Assembly: GCA_964487915.1 (NCBI GenBank)
Contig: CAZASN010000003.1
Location: 124,001 to 188,000 of the forward strand
Length of the DNA: 64,000 nt
Source of the DNA: Proruminimicrobium sp964487915
GTDB taxonomy: Bacteria; Elusimicrobiota; Endomicrobiia; Endomicrobiales; Endomicrobiaceae
Direction: 5' to 3'
Below are positions 16,307-25,483 of the stretch, piece after piece (within the stretch, counting starts at the first letter, position 1; each line of letters begins with the position of its first letter). Made by a program: the position numbers and the translations under genes. The notes beneath the pieces were generated by a model, which had not been told where the DNA came from, made no database searches, and saw only the letters and a list, made by a program, of their open reading frames with translations.

Positions 16307-18457
16307 ATGAGCGCTCAATCAATCATTAATTGGATATCAAACGACTTAAACATAAATCCGGCGCAGGTTTCGGCTACGGCCGCAATGCTCGGCGACGGCG
16401 ACACGGTTCCTTTTATTTCAAGATACAGGAAAGAACGCACCGGAAATCTTACGGAAACAGAAGTCAGAAACATCGCCGACAAACTCCAATATTACATAGA
16501 ACTTGAAACAAGAAAAGAAACTATTTTAAAAAGCATAGAAGACCAAAAAAAATTAACTCCGGAACTGAAGGTCCAAATAGAGGAATGCAAAGAAAAACAA
16601 AAACTTGAAGACATTTATCTGCCTTTTAAACCGAAAAAAACCACAAAAGCGACAATCGCAAAGGAAAAAGGACTTGAACCGCTTGCAAATGAAATTCTCG
16701 CGCAGAATATTCTCGTAGGCAAAGGAAACCGGGATGAAATTGTTTCTAAATATTTAAATAAAGAAAAAGGAATTGAAACGGCAAAACAGGCGTTAGACGG
16801 AGCGATAGACATAATTGCCGAACAAATATCCGATACGGCGTTAATACGAGGTTTAATAAGGAATCTTATATTAAATACCGGCGTTATAAAATCAAAAGTT
16901 AAAAAAGGGCTTGAAGACCAGAAAACAAAATTTGAAATGTATTATAATTATTCGGAACCCGTTAAAACGATAGTCTCTCACAGAATTCTGGCAATACGCC
17001 GCGGAGCAAAAGAAGAAATTTTATCATGGAAAATAGAAATAGACAACGAAGAAGCCATAAATATAATTTCATCAAAAATCGTAAAAACAAACATGGCTTT
17101 ATTTTACCCTGAAATTTTTACCGCAATGAAAACGGCTTTTGAAAAATATCTTTACCCGTCGCTGCAGGTTGAAGTATTTTTAACCAAAATGGAAGAAGCG
17201 GATAAAGAAGCTATTAATGTTTTTGCCACAAACGCAAAAAACTTGCTGCTTGCTTCCCCCGCCGGGCATAAAACTATAATGGGAGTTGATCCGGGTTTTA
17301 GAACAGGTTGTAAAGTCGTAGTAATAGACAGAATAGGAACATTCAGAGAATATAAAGCAATATTTCCTCATGAACCTATGTGCAGATTCCAGGAATCGCA
17401 GGATACTATTGTTTCAATGATAAAAAAATACGGAGTTGAACTTATAGCGATAGGAAACGGCACAGCCTCAAAAGAAACAAACCAGTTCATAAGCAAAGTT
17501 TTGAAAAATAACAATCTTACGGCAAAAGCCGTTATTGTAAGCGAAGCCGGAGCTTCCGTTTATTCTGCTTCCCCCCTGGCAGTAAGCGAATTCCCGGATT
17601 TAGACGTAACTGTAAGAGGAGCCATAAGCATAGCGCGCAGACTTCAGGATCCGCTTGCGGAACTTGTAAAAATAGACCCTAAATCAATAGGCGTCGGACA
17701 ATATCAGCATGACGTCAATCAAACCCATCTGAAAAAAATTCTGGATGATACGGTTGAATCCTGCGTAAACTATGTAGGAGTTAATCTTAATTCAGCATCT
17801 GCGGAACTTTTAAGCTACGTTGCCGGAATAGGTAAACTTGCGGCAAAAAATATTGTACAATACAGAACAAAAGTAGGATTGTTCAATAATAAAAACGAAC
17901 TTTTGGATGTTTCGGGGCTGGGACAAAAAACTTTTACGCAGTGCGCCGGTTTTTTGAGAATTCCGAAAGGAGATCACCCGCTTGACAATTCGGCGATACA
18001 TCCGGAAAATTACGTTATAGTTGAAAAAATGGCGAAAGATCTATCGGTTCCTTCTGAAGAATTGGTCGGAAATCAGCCGCTTGTTTCAAAAATAAACATA
18101 AAAGATTACGTAACCGATACCGTAGGAACTCTTACGCTGAACGACATAATAGCCGAATTAAAAAAACCCGGTGTTGATCCGAGAAAAGATTTTTCTTCAA
18201 CCGAATTCAGCGCCGAGATAAATTCTATTGAAGATTTAAAAGAAGATATGGTGCTTGACGGAACAGTAACAAACGTAACGAATTTCGGAGCTTTCGTTGA
18301 TATCGGCGTTCATCAGGACGGACTTGTCCATATATCAAAACTCAGCAGTAAGTTTGTTTCAAATCCTCACGACGTAATAGCTGTAGGAGAAACGGTAAAA
18401 GTAAGAGTAATAAAAATTGACCCGGAACTTTCCAGAATAAGTTTGGAAAGAATTTAG
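16307..18457 (+). CDS. tex: Tex-family S1 RNA-binding transcription accessory protein
   Basis: A 716-residue protein similar to bacterial Tex and eukaryotic Spt6. The N-terminal helical region starts with INWISNDLNINPAQVSATAAML and contains PFISRYRKERTGNL. A YqgF/RNase H-like domain with GVDPGFRTGCKVVVID begins near residue 325. A helix-hairpin-helix region contains YVAGIGKLAAKNIVQYR. The C-terminal S1 domain (about 645-716) has GTVTNVTNFGAFVDIGVHQDG. It binds nucleic acid and affects transcription. Length is close to the usual 720-780. The yajQ gene follows after 10 bp. Confidence 0.95.
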   Translation: MSAQSIINWISNDLNINPAQVSATAAMLGDGDTVPFISRYRKERTGNLTETEVRNIADKLQYYIELETRKETILKSIEDQKKLTPELKVQIEECKEKQKLEDIYLPFKPKKTTKATIAKEKGLEPLANEILAQNILVGKGNRDEIVSKYLNKEKGIETAKQALDGAIDIIAEQISDTALIRGLIRNLILNTGVIKSKVKKGLEDQKTKFEMYYNYSEPVKTIVSHRILAIRRGAKEEILSWKIEIDNEEAINIISSKIVKTNMALFYPEIFTAMKTAFEKYLYPSLQVEVFLTKMEEADKEAINVFATNAKNLLLASPAGHKTIMGVDPGFRTGCKVVVIDRIGTFREYKAIFPHEPMCRFQESQDTIVSMIKKYGVELIAIGNGTASKETNQFISKVLKNNNLTAKAVIVSEAGASVYSASPLAVSEFPDLDVTVRGAISIARRLQDPLAELVKIDPKSIGVGQYQHDVNQTHLKKILDDTVESCVNYVGVNLNSASAELLSYVAGIGKLAAKNIVQYRTKVGLFNNKNELLDVSGLGQKTFTQCAGFLRIPKGDHPLDNSAIHPENYVIVEKMAKDLSVPSEELVGNQPLVSKINIKDYVTDTVGTLTLNDIIAELKKPGVDPRKDFSSTEFSAEINSIEDLKEDMVLDGTVTNVTNFGAFVDIGVHQDGLVHISKLSSKFVSNPHDVIAVGETVKVRVIKIDPELSRISLERI

Positions 18458-18467
18458 GAGGTTTAAG

Positions 18468-18965
18468 ATGGCATCAACATTTTCATTTGACGTAGTATCG
18501 GAAGTAAATTTTATGGAAGTTGAAAACGCAATCAACCAGGCTCAAAAAGAACTGGCGCAGAGATTTGACTTTAAAGGCTCAAAATCTTCAATTGATTACA
18601 ATAAAACCGACAAAAAAATAACTCTCATAGGCGATGATGATTTTAAACTGAAAGCGCTTATAGACATTGTAGAGGGTAAATTTGCCAAAAGAGGAGTATC
18701 CCTTAAAACATTGAATTACAAGCCGAAAGAGCAGGCGTTTGAAGGAACGGTAAGACAGGTTATAGAACTTATAAGCGGGCTTCCTTCCGATAAAGCGAAA
18801 GAACTTTCAAAACTCATAAAGGATTCAAAAATAAAAGTTAATACGCAGATAGAAGGTTCAAAAGTAAAAGTTTCATCCGCGAAAAAAGATGATTTACAGG
18901 CAGTCATCGCATATTTAAAAACCGCAAATTTCCCGCTTCCGCTTCAGTTCACTAATTACAGATAA
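18468..18965 (+). CDS. yajQ: YajQ-family nucleotide-binding protein
   Basis: A 165-residue protein with two ferredoxin-like folds. FSFDVVSEVNFMEVENAINQ at the start, then RFDFKGSKSSIDY and the ending FPLPLQFTNYR are diagnostic. Members of the family in Xanthomonas and Pseudomonas bind cyclic di-GMP; this has not been shown for all. A TAGGAGG ribosome site overlaps the tex stop region, indicating coupling. Confidence 0.93.
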   Translation: MASTFSFDVVSEVNFMEVENAINQAQKELAQRFDFKGSKSSIDYNKTDKKITLIGDDDFKLKALIDIVEGKFAKRGVSLKTLNYKPKEQAFEGTVRQVIELISGLPSDKAKELSKLIKDSKIKVNTQIEGSKVKVSSAKKDDLQAVIAYLKTANFPLPLQFTNYR

Positions 18966-18984
18966 AAATATTCATTTAAAAATA

Positions 18985-19019
18985 AAAAAAAGCCTCTCTG
19001 AAAACAGAGAGGCTTTTTT
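18985..19019. terminator. Bidirectional intrinsic terminator between yajQ and rpsI
   Basis: A perfect stem AGCCTCTCTG/CAGAGAGGCT with an AAAA loop is flanked by at least five A and five T residues. It can end both the plus-strand tex-yajQ unit and the minus-strand rplM-rpsI unit. Confidence 0.92.
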
Positions 19020-19031
19020 GATATGTAAAAA

Positions 19032-19427
19032 TTAACGTTTTGAGAATTGGAATCTTTTTCTTGCTTTCGGTCTTCCCGATTTTTTTCTTTCAACCATTCT
19101 TGAATCTCTTGTAAGCAACCCTTCTTTTTTAAGGGTATCTTTCAATGCGGGATCCAATTCAAGTATTGTTCTGGCTATGCTGTGGCTTACAGCTCCGGCC
19201 TGACCCGAAACGCCGCCGCCGTAAACATTTATGTAATAATCGTAACTTTTCATACCCGGCCAAAATTCAAAAGGTTTTAAGGCGATTTTTTTATGCCTTT
19301 CCAAACCGCCGAAATATTCATCAATGCTTTTATCATTTATAACAATTTTACCGCTGCCCTTAGAGGTTAAAACTCTAGCTACAGCGTTTTTTCTTCTTCC
19401 TGCCGTCAAATAACCCGCATTACTCAT
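19032..19427 (-). CDS. rpsI: 30S ribosomal protein S9
   Basis: A 131-residue protein of the small ribosomal subunit whose C-terminal tail reaches the P-site tRNA. TAGRRKNAVARV, the GGGVSGQAGAVSHSIARTIL core and the basic end KKSGRPKARKRFQFSKR match S9 exactly. It follows rplM by 22 bp, the usual pair order. Confidence 0.97.
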   Translation of the reverse strand: MSNAGYLTAGRRKNAVARVLTSKGSGKIVINDKSIDEYFGGLERHKKIALKPFEFWPGMKSYDYYINVYGGGVSGQAGAVSHSIARTILELDPALKDTLKKEGLLTRDSRMVERKKSGRPKARKRFQFSKR

Positions 19428-19449
19428 CTTTTTATATCTCCTAATTTAA

Positions 19450-19875
19450 CTATTTTTCAATTTGCGCCTGGTGCGTATGTTCCGCGCCTTTAAATAATTT
19501 CATGCGCGTCATTTGTTTATCAGCCAATTTATTTTTCGGCAACATTCCTTTTACGGCAATACGAAACGCTTTATCCGGGTTTTCAGCCATCAATTTTGAA
19601 TAAGGAACCAACTTTCCGCCTCCGGGATATCCAGAGTAAGAAAACGCCGTTTTCTGTTCAAGCTTTTTTCCTGTTAAAACCATTTTTGAAACATTTGTAA
19701 GCACTACAAAATCTCCGCAGTCCACGCTTGGCGCATAAATCGCTTTTCTTTTGCCGGTCAATAACGTAGATACTCTTACAGCCAATCTTCCTAAAACCTG
19801 ACCTTCAGCATCTATAAAATGCCATTTTCTTTTTATTTCTTCCGCTTTCGGAAGATAACTCTTACCGTTCTTCAT
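19450..19875 (-). CDS. rplM: 50S ribosomal protein L13
   Basis: A 141-residue large-subunit protein involved early in assembly. WHFIDAEGQVLGRLAVRVS, GDFVVLTNVSKMVLTGKK and AVKGMLPKNKLADKQM are standard L13 landmarks. An AAAGGTGG ribosome site precedes the ATG, and a near-consensus promoter overlaps the end of ahcY. Confidence 0.97.
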   Translation of the reverse strand: MKNGKSYLPKAEEIKRKWHFIDAEGQVLGRLAVRVSTLLTGKRKAIYAPSVDCGDFVVLTNVSKMVLTGKKLEQKTAFSYSGYPGGGKLVPYSKLMAENPDKAFRIAVKGMLPKNKLADKQMTRMKLFKGAEHTHQAQIEK

Positions 19876-19910
19876 TTTATGAAAACCACCTTTAATATAT
19901 TGAGTTTATG

Positions 19911-19939
19911 ATTATATATTTATTTATTAAATAAGTCAA
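19911..19939 (-). promoter_or_regulatory. Predicted sigma70 promoter for rplM-rpsI
   Basis: On the minus strand, TTGACT (19934-19939), a 17-bp spacer and a perfect TATAAT (19911-19916) lie directly behind the ahcY stop. The leader to rplM is about 30 nt. Confidence 0.72.
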
Positions 19940-19946
19940 ACGTATT

Positions 19947-21206
19947 TTATGTGCCTTCCTGCCAAGACGATAAATATTTTTTTTGTTCCGGCGTTAAAGT
20001 ATCTATTTTTACTCCCATAGCCGTTAATTTTAACTTTGCTATTTCCGTATCTATTTTTTCGGGAACGCAATATACTTTCTTTTCCAGTTTTTCTGCGTTT
20101 TTAAGCATATACTCGGCTGACAACGCCTGATTGGCAAACGACATATCCATAACGCTTGCCGGATGTCCCTCGGCCGACGCAAGATTTACAAGTCTTCCTT
20201 CCGCCAAAACATGAATTTTTCTGTTATTTGCTTTTAAGACATACTCTTCAACGAAAGGTCTTACGGTTCTTACCGATTTTGACATCTTTTTAACGGCGGG
20301 AATATTTATTTCGGAATTAAAATGTCCGCTGTTGCAAACAATTGCTCCGTCTTTCATAACTTTAAAATGTTTTTCGTCTATAACGTTCAAATCTCCCGTA
20401 ACCGTGACAAAAATATCGCCTTTTTTGCTTGCGTCAATCATCGGCATCACTTCAAATCCGTCCATTTTTGCTTCCAAAGCTTTTAAATGGTCAACTTCGG
20501 TAACTATTACATGCGCGCCCATTCCTTTGGCTTTAGTCGCAAGTCCTCTTCCGCACCAGCCGTATCCTGCAACAACAAAAACTTTACCTGCTATGAGGAT
20601 ATTTGTAGCCCTTATAATACCGTCAAGCGTGGATTGTCCTGTTCCGTATCTGTTGTCAAAAAAATGTTTCGTCATAGCGTCGTTAACCGCAATAATAGGA
20701 TATGCCAAAACACCGTCTTTTTCCATCGCTCTTAACCTTATAACGCCGGTAGTCGTCTCTTCGGTGCCGCCTATTATATTTTTTAATAAATCTTTTCTTT
20801 TTGAAAAAACAGTTGAAACAAGATCCGCTCCGTCATCCATCGTCATCTGAGGTTTTGTATCCAAAACGGCATTGATATGTTTGTAATATGTTTTATTATC
20901 TTCGCCTTTTATTGCAAATGTCGGTATTGCGTAATCCTTAACAAGAGAAGCCGCAACATCATCCTGCGTTGACAGCGGATTTGAAGCGCACAAATAAACT
21001 TCGGCGCCTCCGGCCTTTAAAGTTATCATTAAATTAGCCGTTTCGGTTGTCGCATGAAGGCAGCATCCAAGCCTTATTCCCTTCAACGGTTTTTCTTTTG
21101 AAAAACGTTCTTTGATTTGCCTTAAAACAGGCATTTCTCTTTCGGCCCATTCAATTCTTTTCTTGCCTTCGGAAGCCGTTTTTATGTTTTTTATGTCGTA
21201 TTTCAT
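19947..21206 (-). CDS. ahcY: Adenosylhomocysteinase
   Basis: A 419-residue NAD-dependent enzyme that splits S-adenosylhomocysteine into adenosine and homocysteine. GIRLGCCLHATTETANLM near residue 41, the NAD motif VVAGYGWCGRGLATKAKGMG, and NSGHFNSEI are seen. The family-typical YRY ending is absent: the protein ends in SSWQEGT, as in many shorter forms. It starts 4 bp after metK and shares its methyl-cycle pathway; the ribosome site is AAGGA. Confidence 0.95.
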   Translation of the reverse strand: MKYDIKNIKTASEGKKRIEWAEREMPVLRQIKERFSKEKPLKGIRLGCCLHATTETANLMITLKAGGAEVYLCASNPLSTQDDVAASLVKDYAIPTFAIKGEDNKTYYKHINAVLDTKPQMTMDDGADLVSTVFSKRKDLLKNIIGGTEETTTGVIRLRAMEKDGVLAYPIIAVNDAMTKHFFDNRYGTGQSTLDGIIRATNILIAGKVFVVAGYGWCGRGLATKAKGMGAHVIVTEVDHLKALEAKMDGFEVMPMIDASKKGDIFVTVTGDLNVIDEKHFKVMKDGAIVCNSGHFNSEINIPAVKKMSKSVRTVRPFVEEYVLKANNRKIHVLAEGRLVNLASAEGHPASVMDMSFANQALSAEYMLKNAEKLEKKVYCVPEKIDTEIAKLKLTAMGVKIDTLTPEQKKYLSSWQEGT

Positions 21207-21209
21207 GTT

Positions 21210-22388
21210 TTATCCTTTTTTAAGTTTTGATATTTCTTTTTTGAGTTCCGCGACTTTATTTGTTTTTTCCCATTTAAATTCGTTTCTGCCGAAATGTCCG
21301 TAGGACGCCGTTTTTGCAAATATCGGTTTTCTTAAATCCAAATATTTTATTATTCCCTGAGGAGTTAAAGGAAATATTTTTCTTACTACCGGAACCAATA
21401 CGTCTCCCGGAATTTTACCCGAATGATGAGTGTCAACCATTACGGATACCGGATCGGCTATTCCTATGGCATAAGCAAGCTGAACCGTGCATTTATCCGC
21501 AATGCCGGATGCGACTATATTTTTTGCGATATGTCTTGCCATATAACACGCGCTTCTGTCAACTTTTGTCGAATCCTTGCCTGAAAACGCTCCGCCTCCG
21601 TGCGCAGCCATTCCGCCGTATGTATCAACGATTATTTTTCTGCCCGTAAGCCCGGTATCTCCCAAAGGACCGCCGACTACGAATTTTCCCGTAGGGTTAA
21701 TATGTATTTTTGTGTCTTTATCTATCCATTTACCGACGACGGGTTTTATAATTTTATCAAAAATTTCTTTCTTTGATTTCTCTGTTATATGTTTGCCCGT
21801 TTTATCCAGAATTTCATCGGTATGCTGGGATGATAGAACGACGGCCTCAACCCTGTAAGGTTTCCAATTTTTGTATTCTACGGTAACCTGTGATTTTCCG
21901 TCAGGTCCCAAATATTTTAAAATTCTTTTTTTTCTGACATCCGTAAGTTTCATCGCAAGTTTGTGGGCAAGCATTATCGGAAGCGGCATTAATTCCGGCG
22001 TTTCCTTGCAGGCAAATCCTATCATCAATCCCTGATCGCCGGCTCCGCCGGTATCAACGCCCTGCGCAATATCGGGAGACTGAGTATTTATAACATCCAT
22101 TATTTTGCATGTATTAATGTCAAAACCGTATTTTGGATTTGTATATCCTATTCCCTTTACCGCGTTTTTTATGACTTTCATTTTATCTATTTCGGCAGTT
22201 GTCGTAATTTCACCGCCTACAATCAAAAGCCCGTTTGATGCAAAAGTTTCGCATGCCACTCTGGCTTTGGGATCTTTTGCAACTATCGCATCAAGTATAC
22301 TGTCGGAAACTACATCGCATAATTTATCCGGATGGCCTTCAGTAACCGATTCCGATGTAAATAACCATCCGCCTGTGTTTTTTGCCAT
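21210..22388 (-). CDS. metK: S-adenosylmethionine synthetase
   Basis: A 392-residue enzyme making AdoMet from methionine and ATP. FTSESVTEGHPDKLCDVVSD at the N-terminus, GAGDQGLMIGFAC near residue 116 and GGAFSGKDSTKVDRSACYMAR near residue 265 are the classic signatures. Length is typical. No SAM riboswitch motif is visible before it. It lies 13 bp after the nucleotidyltransferase gene. Confidence 0.97.
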   Translation of the reverse strand: MAKNTGGWLFTSESVTEGHPDKLCDVVSDSILDAIVAKDPKARVACETFASNGLLIVGGEITTTAEIDKMKVIKNAVKGIGYTNPKYGFDINTCKIMDVINTQSPDIAQGVDTGGAGDQGLMIGFACKETPELMPLPIMLAHKLAMKLTDVRKKRILKYLGPDGKSQVTVEYKNWKPYRVEAVVLSSQHTDEILDKTGKHITEKSKKEIFDKIIKPVVGKWIDKDTKIHINPTGKFVVGGPLGDTGLTGRKIIVDTYGGMAAHGGGAFSGKDSTKVDRSACYMARHIAKNIVASGIADKCTVQLAYAIGIADPVSVMVDTHHSGKIPGDVLVPVVRKIFPLTPQGIIKYLDLRKPIFAKTASYGHFGRNEFKWEKTNKVAELKKEISKLKKG

Positions 22389-22401
22389 AATTCTCCCCTT
22401 T

Positions 22402-23424
22402 TTACTGCATATTAAATAATAAACCGTTATATACGGATAATTTATCCGGAACGTCAGTTCCTATTACGCTTGAATACAATTTAACTTCTTTTCCGACTTT
22501 TACATTTGACCATATAATTGAATTTTTAATTATTGCCCCGTCATTAATTTGAACATTTTCGCCGATAACGGTGCCGTCTTCAATTATAACATTTTTGCCG
22601 ATAAAACAATTTGCGCCTATGACTGATTTCCCTATAAATCTAACTGTTGTATCAATTTTGCAGTTTTCTCCTGATACAACATTTGTATTTTTTATTTTTG
22701 AACCGTCTATATTTATTTTGACAATTCCTTTTAACGCGTCGCAGGTTCCCTGTTTATATTCGCCGATATTGCCTATATCCGTCCAATATCCGTTCATCAG
22801 ATAGGCGTATATCGGTTTTTTAAGTTTTAAAAGTTTCGGCCATAAGTCTTTGCCGAAATCATAAACTCCGTCGGGAATATATTTAAATATTTCCGGCTCA
22901 AATATATAAATGCCTGTGTTTACGGTATCAGAAAACACCGAACTCCAGCTTGGTTTTTCAACAAAATCGACAATCTTGTTTTTTCTGTCCGTTATCGTAA
23001 CGCCGTATTCAAATTTTGAATCTATTTTCTTTAAAACCATTGTTGCCAACGACTTTTTCTTCTTATGAAACTCAACTGCAGAAGTAATATCAATATCCGA
23101 CAAACCGTCTCCTGACATCACAATAAAAGTCGAATCAAAAAAATCTTTGCATTTTTTTAATCCGCCTGCGGTTCCTAATAAATTTTCTTCTTTTGAATAT
23201 GAAATATTGACGTTAAATTTTTCGCCGTTTCCGAAATAATCCGCAATCATTTCGGGCATAAAATAAAGATTCATCATGATATTTGAAATATTATGCCTTT
23301 TCAGATTATCAATGGTATGGGCCATAACCGGTTTGTTTACCAAAGGTATCATCGGTTTGGGCAGTTCAAAAGTTAAAGGCCTGAGTCTTGTTCCTACTCC
23401 GGCTGCCAAAATAAAAGCTTTCAA
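22402..23424 (-). CDS. NDP-sugar pyrophosphorylase (mannose-1-phosphate guanylyltransferase-like)
   Basis: A 340-residue sugar-nucleotide synthase. The N-terminal Rossmann-like domain begins FILAAGVGTRLRPLTFELPK and contains GTAGGLKKC and VMSGDGLSDID, where Gly replaces the more usual DxLxD style. Residues 245-335 have hexapeptide repeats of a left-handed beta-helix (GENCKIDTTVRFIG, GANCFIGKNVIIEDG). The specific sugar (mannose, glucose or heptose) cannot be read safely. The start codon appears to be TTG with GGGA upstream. A TTGAAA-18-TATAAT promoter lies at 23456-23485. Confidence 0.88.
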   Translation of the reverse strand: MKAFILAAGVGTRLRPLTFELPKPMIPLVNKPVMAHTIDNLKRHNISNIMMNLYFMPEMIADYFGNGEKFNVNISYSKEENLLGTAGGLKKCKDFFDSTFIVMSGDGLSDIDITSAVEFHKKKKSLATMVLKKIDSKFEYGVTITDRKNKIVDFVEKPSWSSVFSDTVNTGIYIFEPEIFKYIPDGVYDFGKDLWPKLLKLKKPIYAYLMNGYWTDIGNIGEYKQGTCDALKGIVKINIDGSKIKNTNVVSGENCKIDTTVRFIGKSVIGANCFIGKNVIIEDGTVIGENVQINDGAIIKNSIIWSNVKVGKEVKLYSSVIGTDVPDKLSVYNGLLFNMQ

Positions 23425-23455
23425 TGTAAAATTCCCGTTAAATAAATTATTAAGT

Positions 23456-23485
23456 ATTATATAATTATTTAACCTTTTTTTTCAA
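23456..23485 (-). promoter_or_regulatory. Predicted sigma70 promoter for the nucleotidyltransferase-metK-ahcY operon
   Basis: On the minus strand, TTGAAA (23480-23485), an 18-bp spacer and a perfect TATAAT (23456-23461) lie about 31 bp before the TTG start. Confidence 0.6.
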
Positions 23486-23525
23486 CACAATAAATAAAAA
23501 ACAAAATTAAAAAATTATTGACCTT

Positions 23526-23554
23526 TTGACATAAAAATATCAATTGTGTAAAAT
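23526..23554 (+). promoter_or_regulatory. Predicted sigma70 promoter for the radical SAM island
   Basis: Perfect TTGACA (23526-23531), a 17-bp spacer and TAAAAT (23549-23554) lie 34 bp before the ATG at 23589. Confidence 0.7.
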
Positions 23555-23588
23555 TTCTTAAATATCCGTACAAATTCAAAAAGGCAAT

Positions 23589-25460
23589 ATGAAAAATATA
23601 AAAGATTTGTTTGAAAAAGTCAGATATTATAACAGCGACGGTCAAAGTAAAACAGCGTTTGAATTACTTATAAATGCTACAAAAAACAACTCAAACTTAA
23701 AAAAAGATATTATTTTTAATCTTGAATTGGGACAAACATTATTAGGTTTGTCGCAATTTAACGACGCATTGGAATGTTTTCAAAAAGTTCTGGCTATTGA
23801 GAAAAATAATATCTATGCGCAAAAAGGGAAAATTAAGTGTTTATATAAATTAAAAAAACATATAGATATTAAATTCCTCCAAAAAATATTTGAAGCAGAT
23901 AAAAATGACCTTGATATCCGGTATATTTTTGCCGATATACTGATAATAAACAAAAAATACGATCTATGTCTGTCAATAATAAAAGATCCTTTTTACCCTA
24001 TTACCAAAACTGTGTTCACTAATAAAAAACAAATAATATCCGCAATCAATTATATACTGCAAAGCCCAATTTTTTCTGATAAAAACGCCATATTATTTGA
24101 ACTCTTCCAATATGTAATAAAAAATAAAATCCCCCCCGAGAACGACCTTACAAATACTATAATTGATATCATTCTCAGATATCTGCATAATATAGATTAT
24201 AATAAACAAATCTCTCTGAAAGAAGATATATTAAAACATTATAATACTAACAAGTCTTCTTTTGAAACTATTAAATATTTAATAAAAATAATAAAAACAG
24301 ATGATCTGAAAGATATTTTTTTTGACATATTGTGCACAAATTTAAAAAGCGGCATTTTGACCGTTTATGAAAAAAACAAAATTAAGGATAAACTGATTTT
24401 TTTGATTAAAAAAAGCAAAAATCTAAAATTCAAAAATATCATTCTCAATGAAATAGAAATACTACAAAGAAAAACATCATTAAAATCAAAACCCAGAAAG
24501 ATGCATGTGCTTTTAACATCGGCTTGTAATTTAAAATGCATTATGTGTTACATTCCTAAAAGAAATTTCGTATATACAATAAATGAAAAATTTATCAAAT
24601 TCATAAAAAAATCAATTCCTTATCTTGAAACTCTTACATGGCAGGGCGGTGAAGTTTTTTTACACAAGAAATTTAAAGAATTATTTGAATTGGCCGGCAA
24701 ACATGAAGTAAAACAAAATATTATTACAAGCGGCTTGCTGCTGGATGCCCAACTGATTGATTTGATTATGAAATACGACACGGATTTGACTATATCAATA
24801 GATTCTGCCGATCCTGAAACATATGAAAAAATAAGATTGGGTGCAAATTTTAAAAAACTTTCAGAAAATTTAGAAATATTAAAAAAATATAAAAAAATTA
24901 AAAATTTCCATTATCAAATAACGTCCGTAATAATGGCTATAAATTATAAACAGCTTGAAAATTTAGTTATTTTTGCAATATCATACGGGTTTAACTTAAT
25001 AAGTTTTCAAAAAATAATTTGCAATCATGATAATCAATTTTTGTCTTTAACTGTTGAACAAGAAAAAGAAACATACGCTAATATTCAAAAATTAAAAGCA
25101 GAATACGAAAACTTAATAAAAATACAAACCGATATTTTTATTGATGAAGATAAACCTTTACCAAAAGCATCCGAAGCTGAAATAAAAGAAAATGATTCTC
25201 AAAGACCAAATAAAAACGATAACGATAATCTATTTTGCTTTGCGCCATGGACTCAGATATTTTTTGATTTTGACAATGTTGTGAAAATTGATTGTAATTC
25301 AATGCCTCTAATGCTGGCAAGCAAAGGCGGCATTTGGAATAATGAAAATATCGTAACATACCGAAAAGCCATAGTCAATAATAAAGTTACTTATTGCAAT
25401 CAATTTTGTTATGATACGGCCGACCATAAAAAAAAGACGGAAAAATTTAAAGATTTATAA
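23589..25460 (+). CDS. Radical SAM protein with N-terminal TPR-like domain and C-terminal SPASM-like region
   Basis: A 623-residue protein. Residues 1-110 contain TPR-like helical repeats (LELGQTLLGLSQFNDALECFQKVL is one, seen from GLSQF onward). Residues 110-300 are Lys/Ile-rich helices with no clear family. The radical SAM core starts at about residue 305 with the 4Fe-4S cysteines Cys313, Cys317 and Cys320 in ACNLKCIMCY, then TWQGGEVFL. Near the C-terminus CFAPWTQIFFDFD, DCNSMP and CNQFCYD look like a SPASM auxiliary cluster. The substrate is unknown; peptide or lipid-linked saccharide modification are possible. Lower GC than its neighbours hints at transfer. Confidence 0.85.
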   Translation: MKNIKDLFEKVRYYNSDGQSKTAFELLINATKNNSNLKKDIIFNLELGQTLLGLSQFNDALECFQKVLAIEKNNIYAQKGKIKCLYKLKKHIDIKFLQKIFEADKNDLDIRYIFADILIINKKYDLCLSIIKDPFYPITKTVFTNKKQIISAINYILQSPIFSDKNAILFELFQYVIKNKIPPENDLTNTIIDIILRYLHNIDYNKQISLKEDILKHYNTNKSSFETIKYLIKIIKTDDLKDIFFDILCTNLKSGILTVYEKNKIKDKLIFLIKKSKNLKFKNIILNEIEILQRKTSLKSKPRKMHVLLTSACNLKCIMCYIPKRNFVYTINEKFIKFIKKSIPYLETLTWQGGEVFLHKKFKELFELAGKHEVKQNIITSGLLLDAQLIDLIMKYDTDLTISIDSADPETYEKIRLGANFKKLSENLEILKKYKKIKNFHYQITSVIMAINYKQLENLVIFAISYGFNLISFQKIICNHDNQFLSLTVEQEKETYANIQKLKAEYENLIKIQTDIFIDEDKPLPKASEAEIKENDSQRPNKNDNDNLFCFAPWTQIFFDFDNVVKIDCNSMPLMLASKGGIWNNENIVTYRKAIVNNKVTYCNQFCYDTADHKKKTEKFKDL

Positions 25461-25483
25461 ATATTACGGGAGCATCAATTTAA

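Noticed and set aside
21210..22400. A SAM riboswitch before metK
   Set aside because: metK lies 13 bp after the preceding gene with no room or motif for a SAM aptamer; the operon leader (23425-23455) is only about 30 nt and also shows none.
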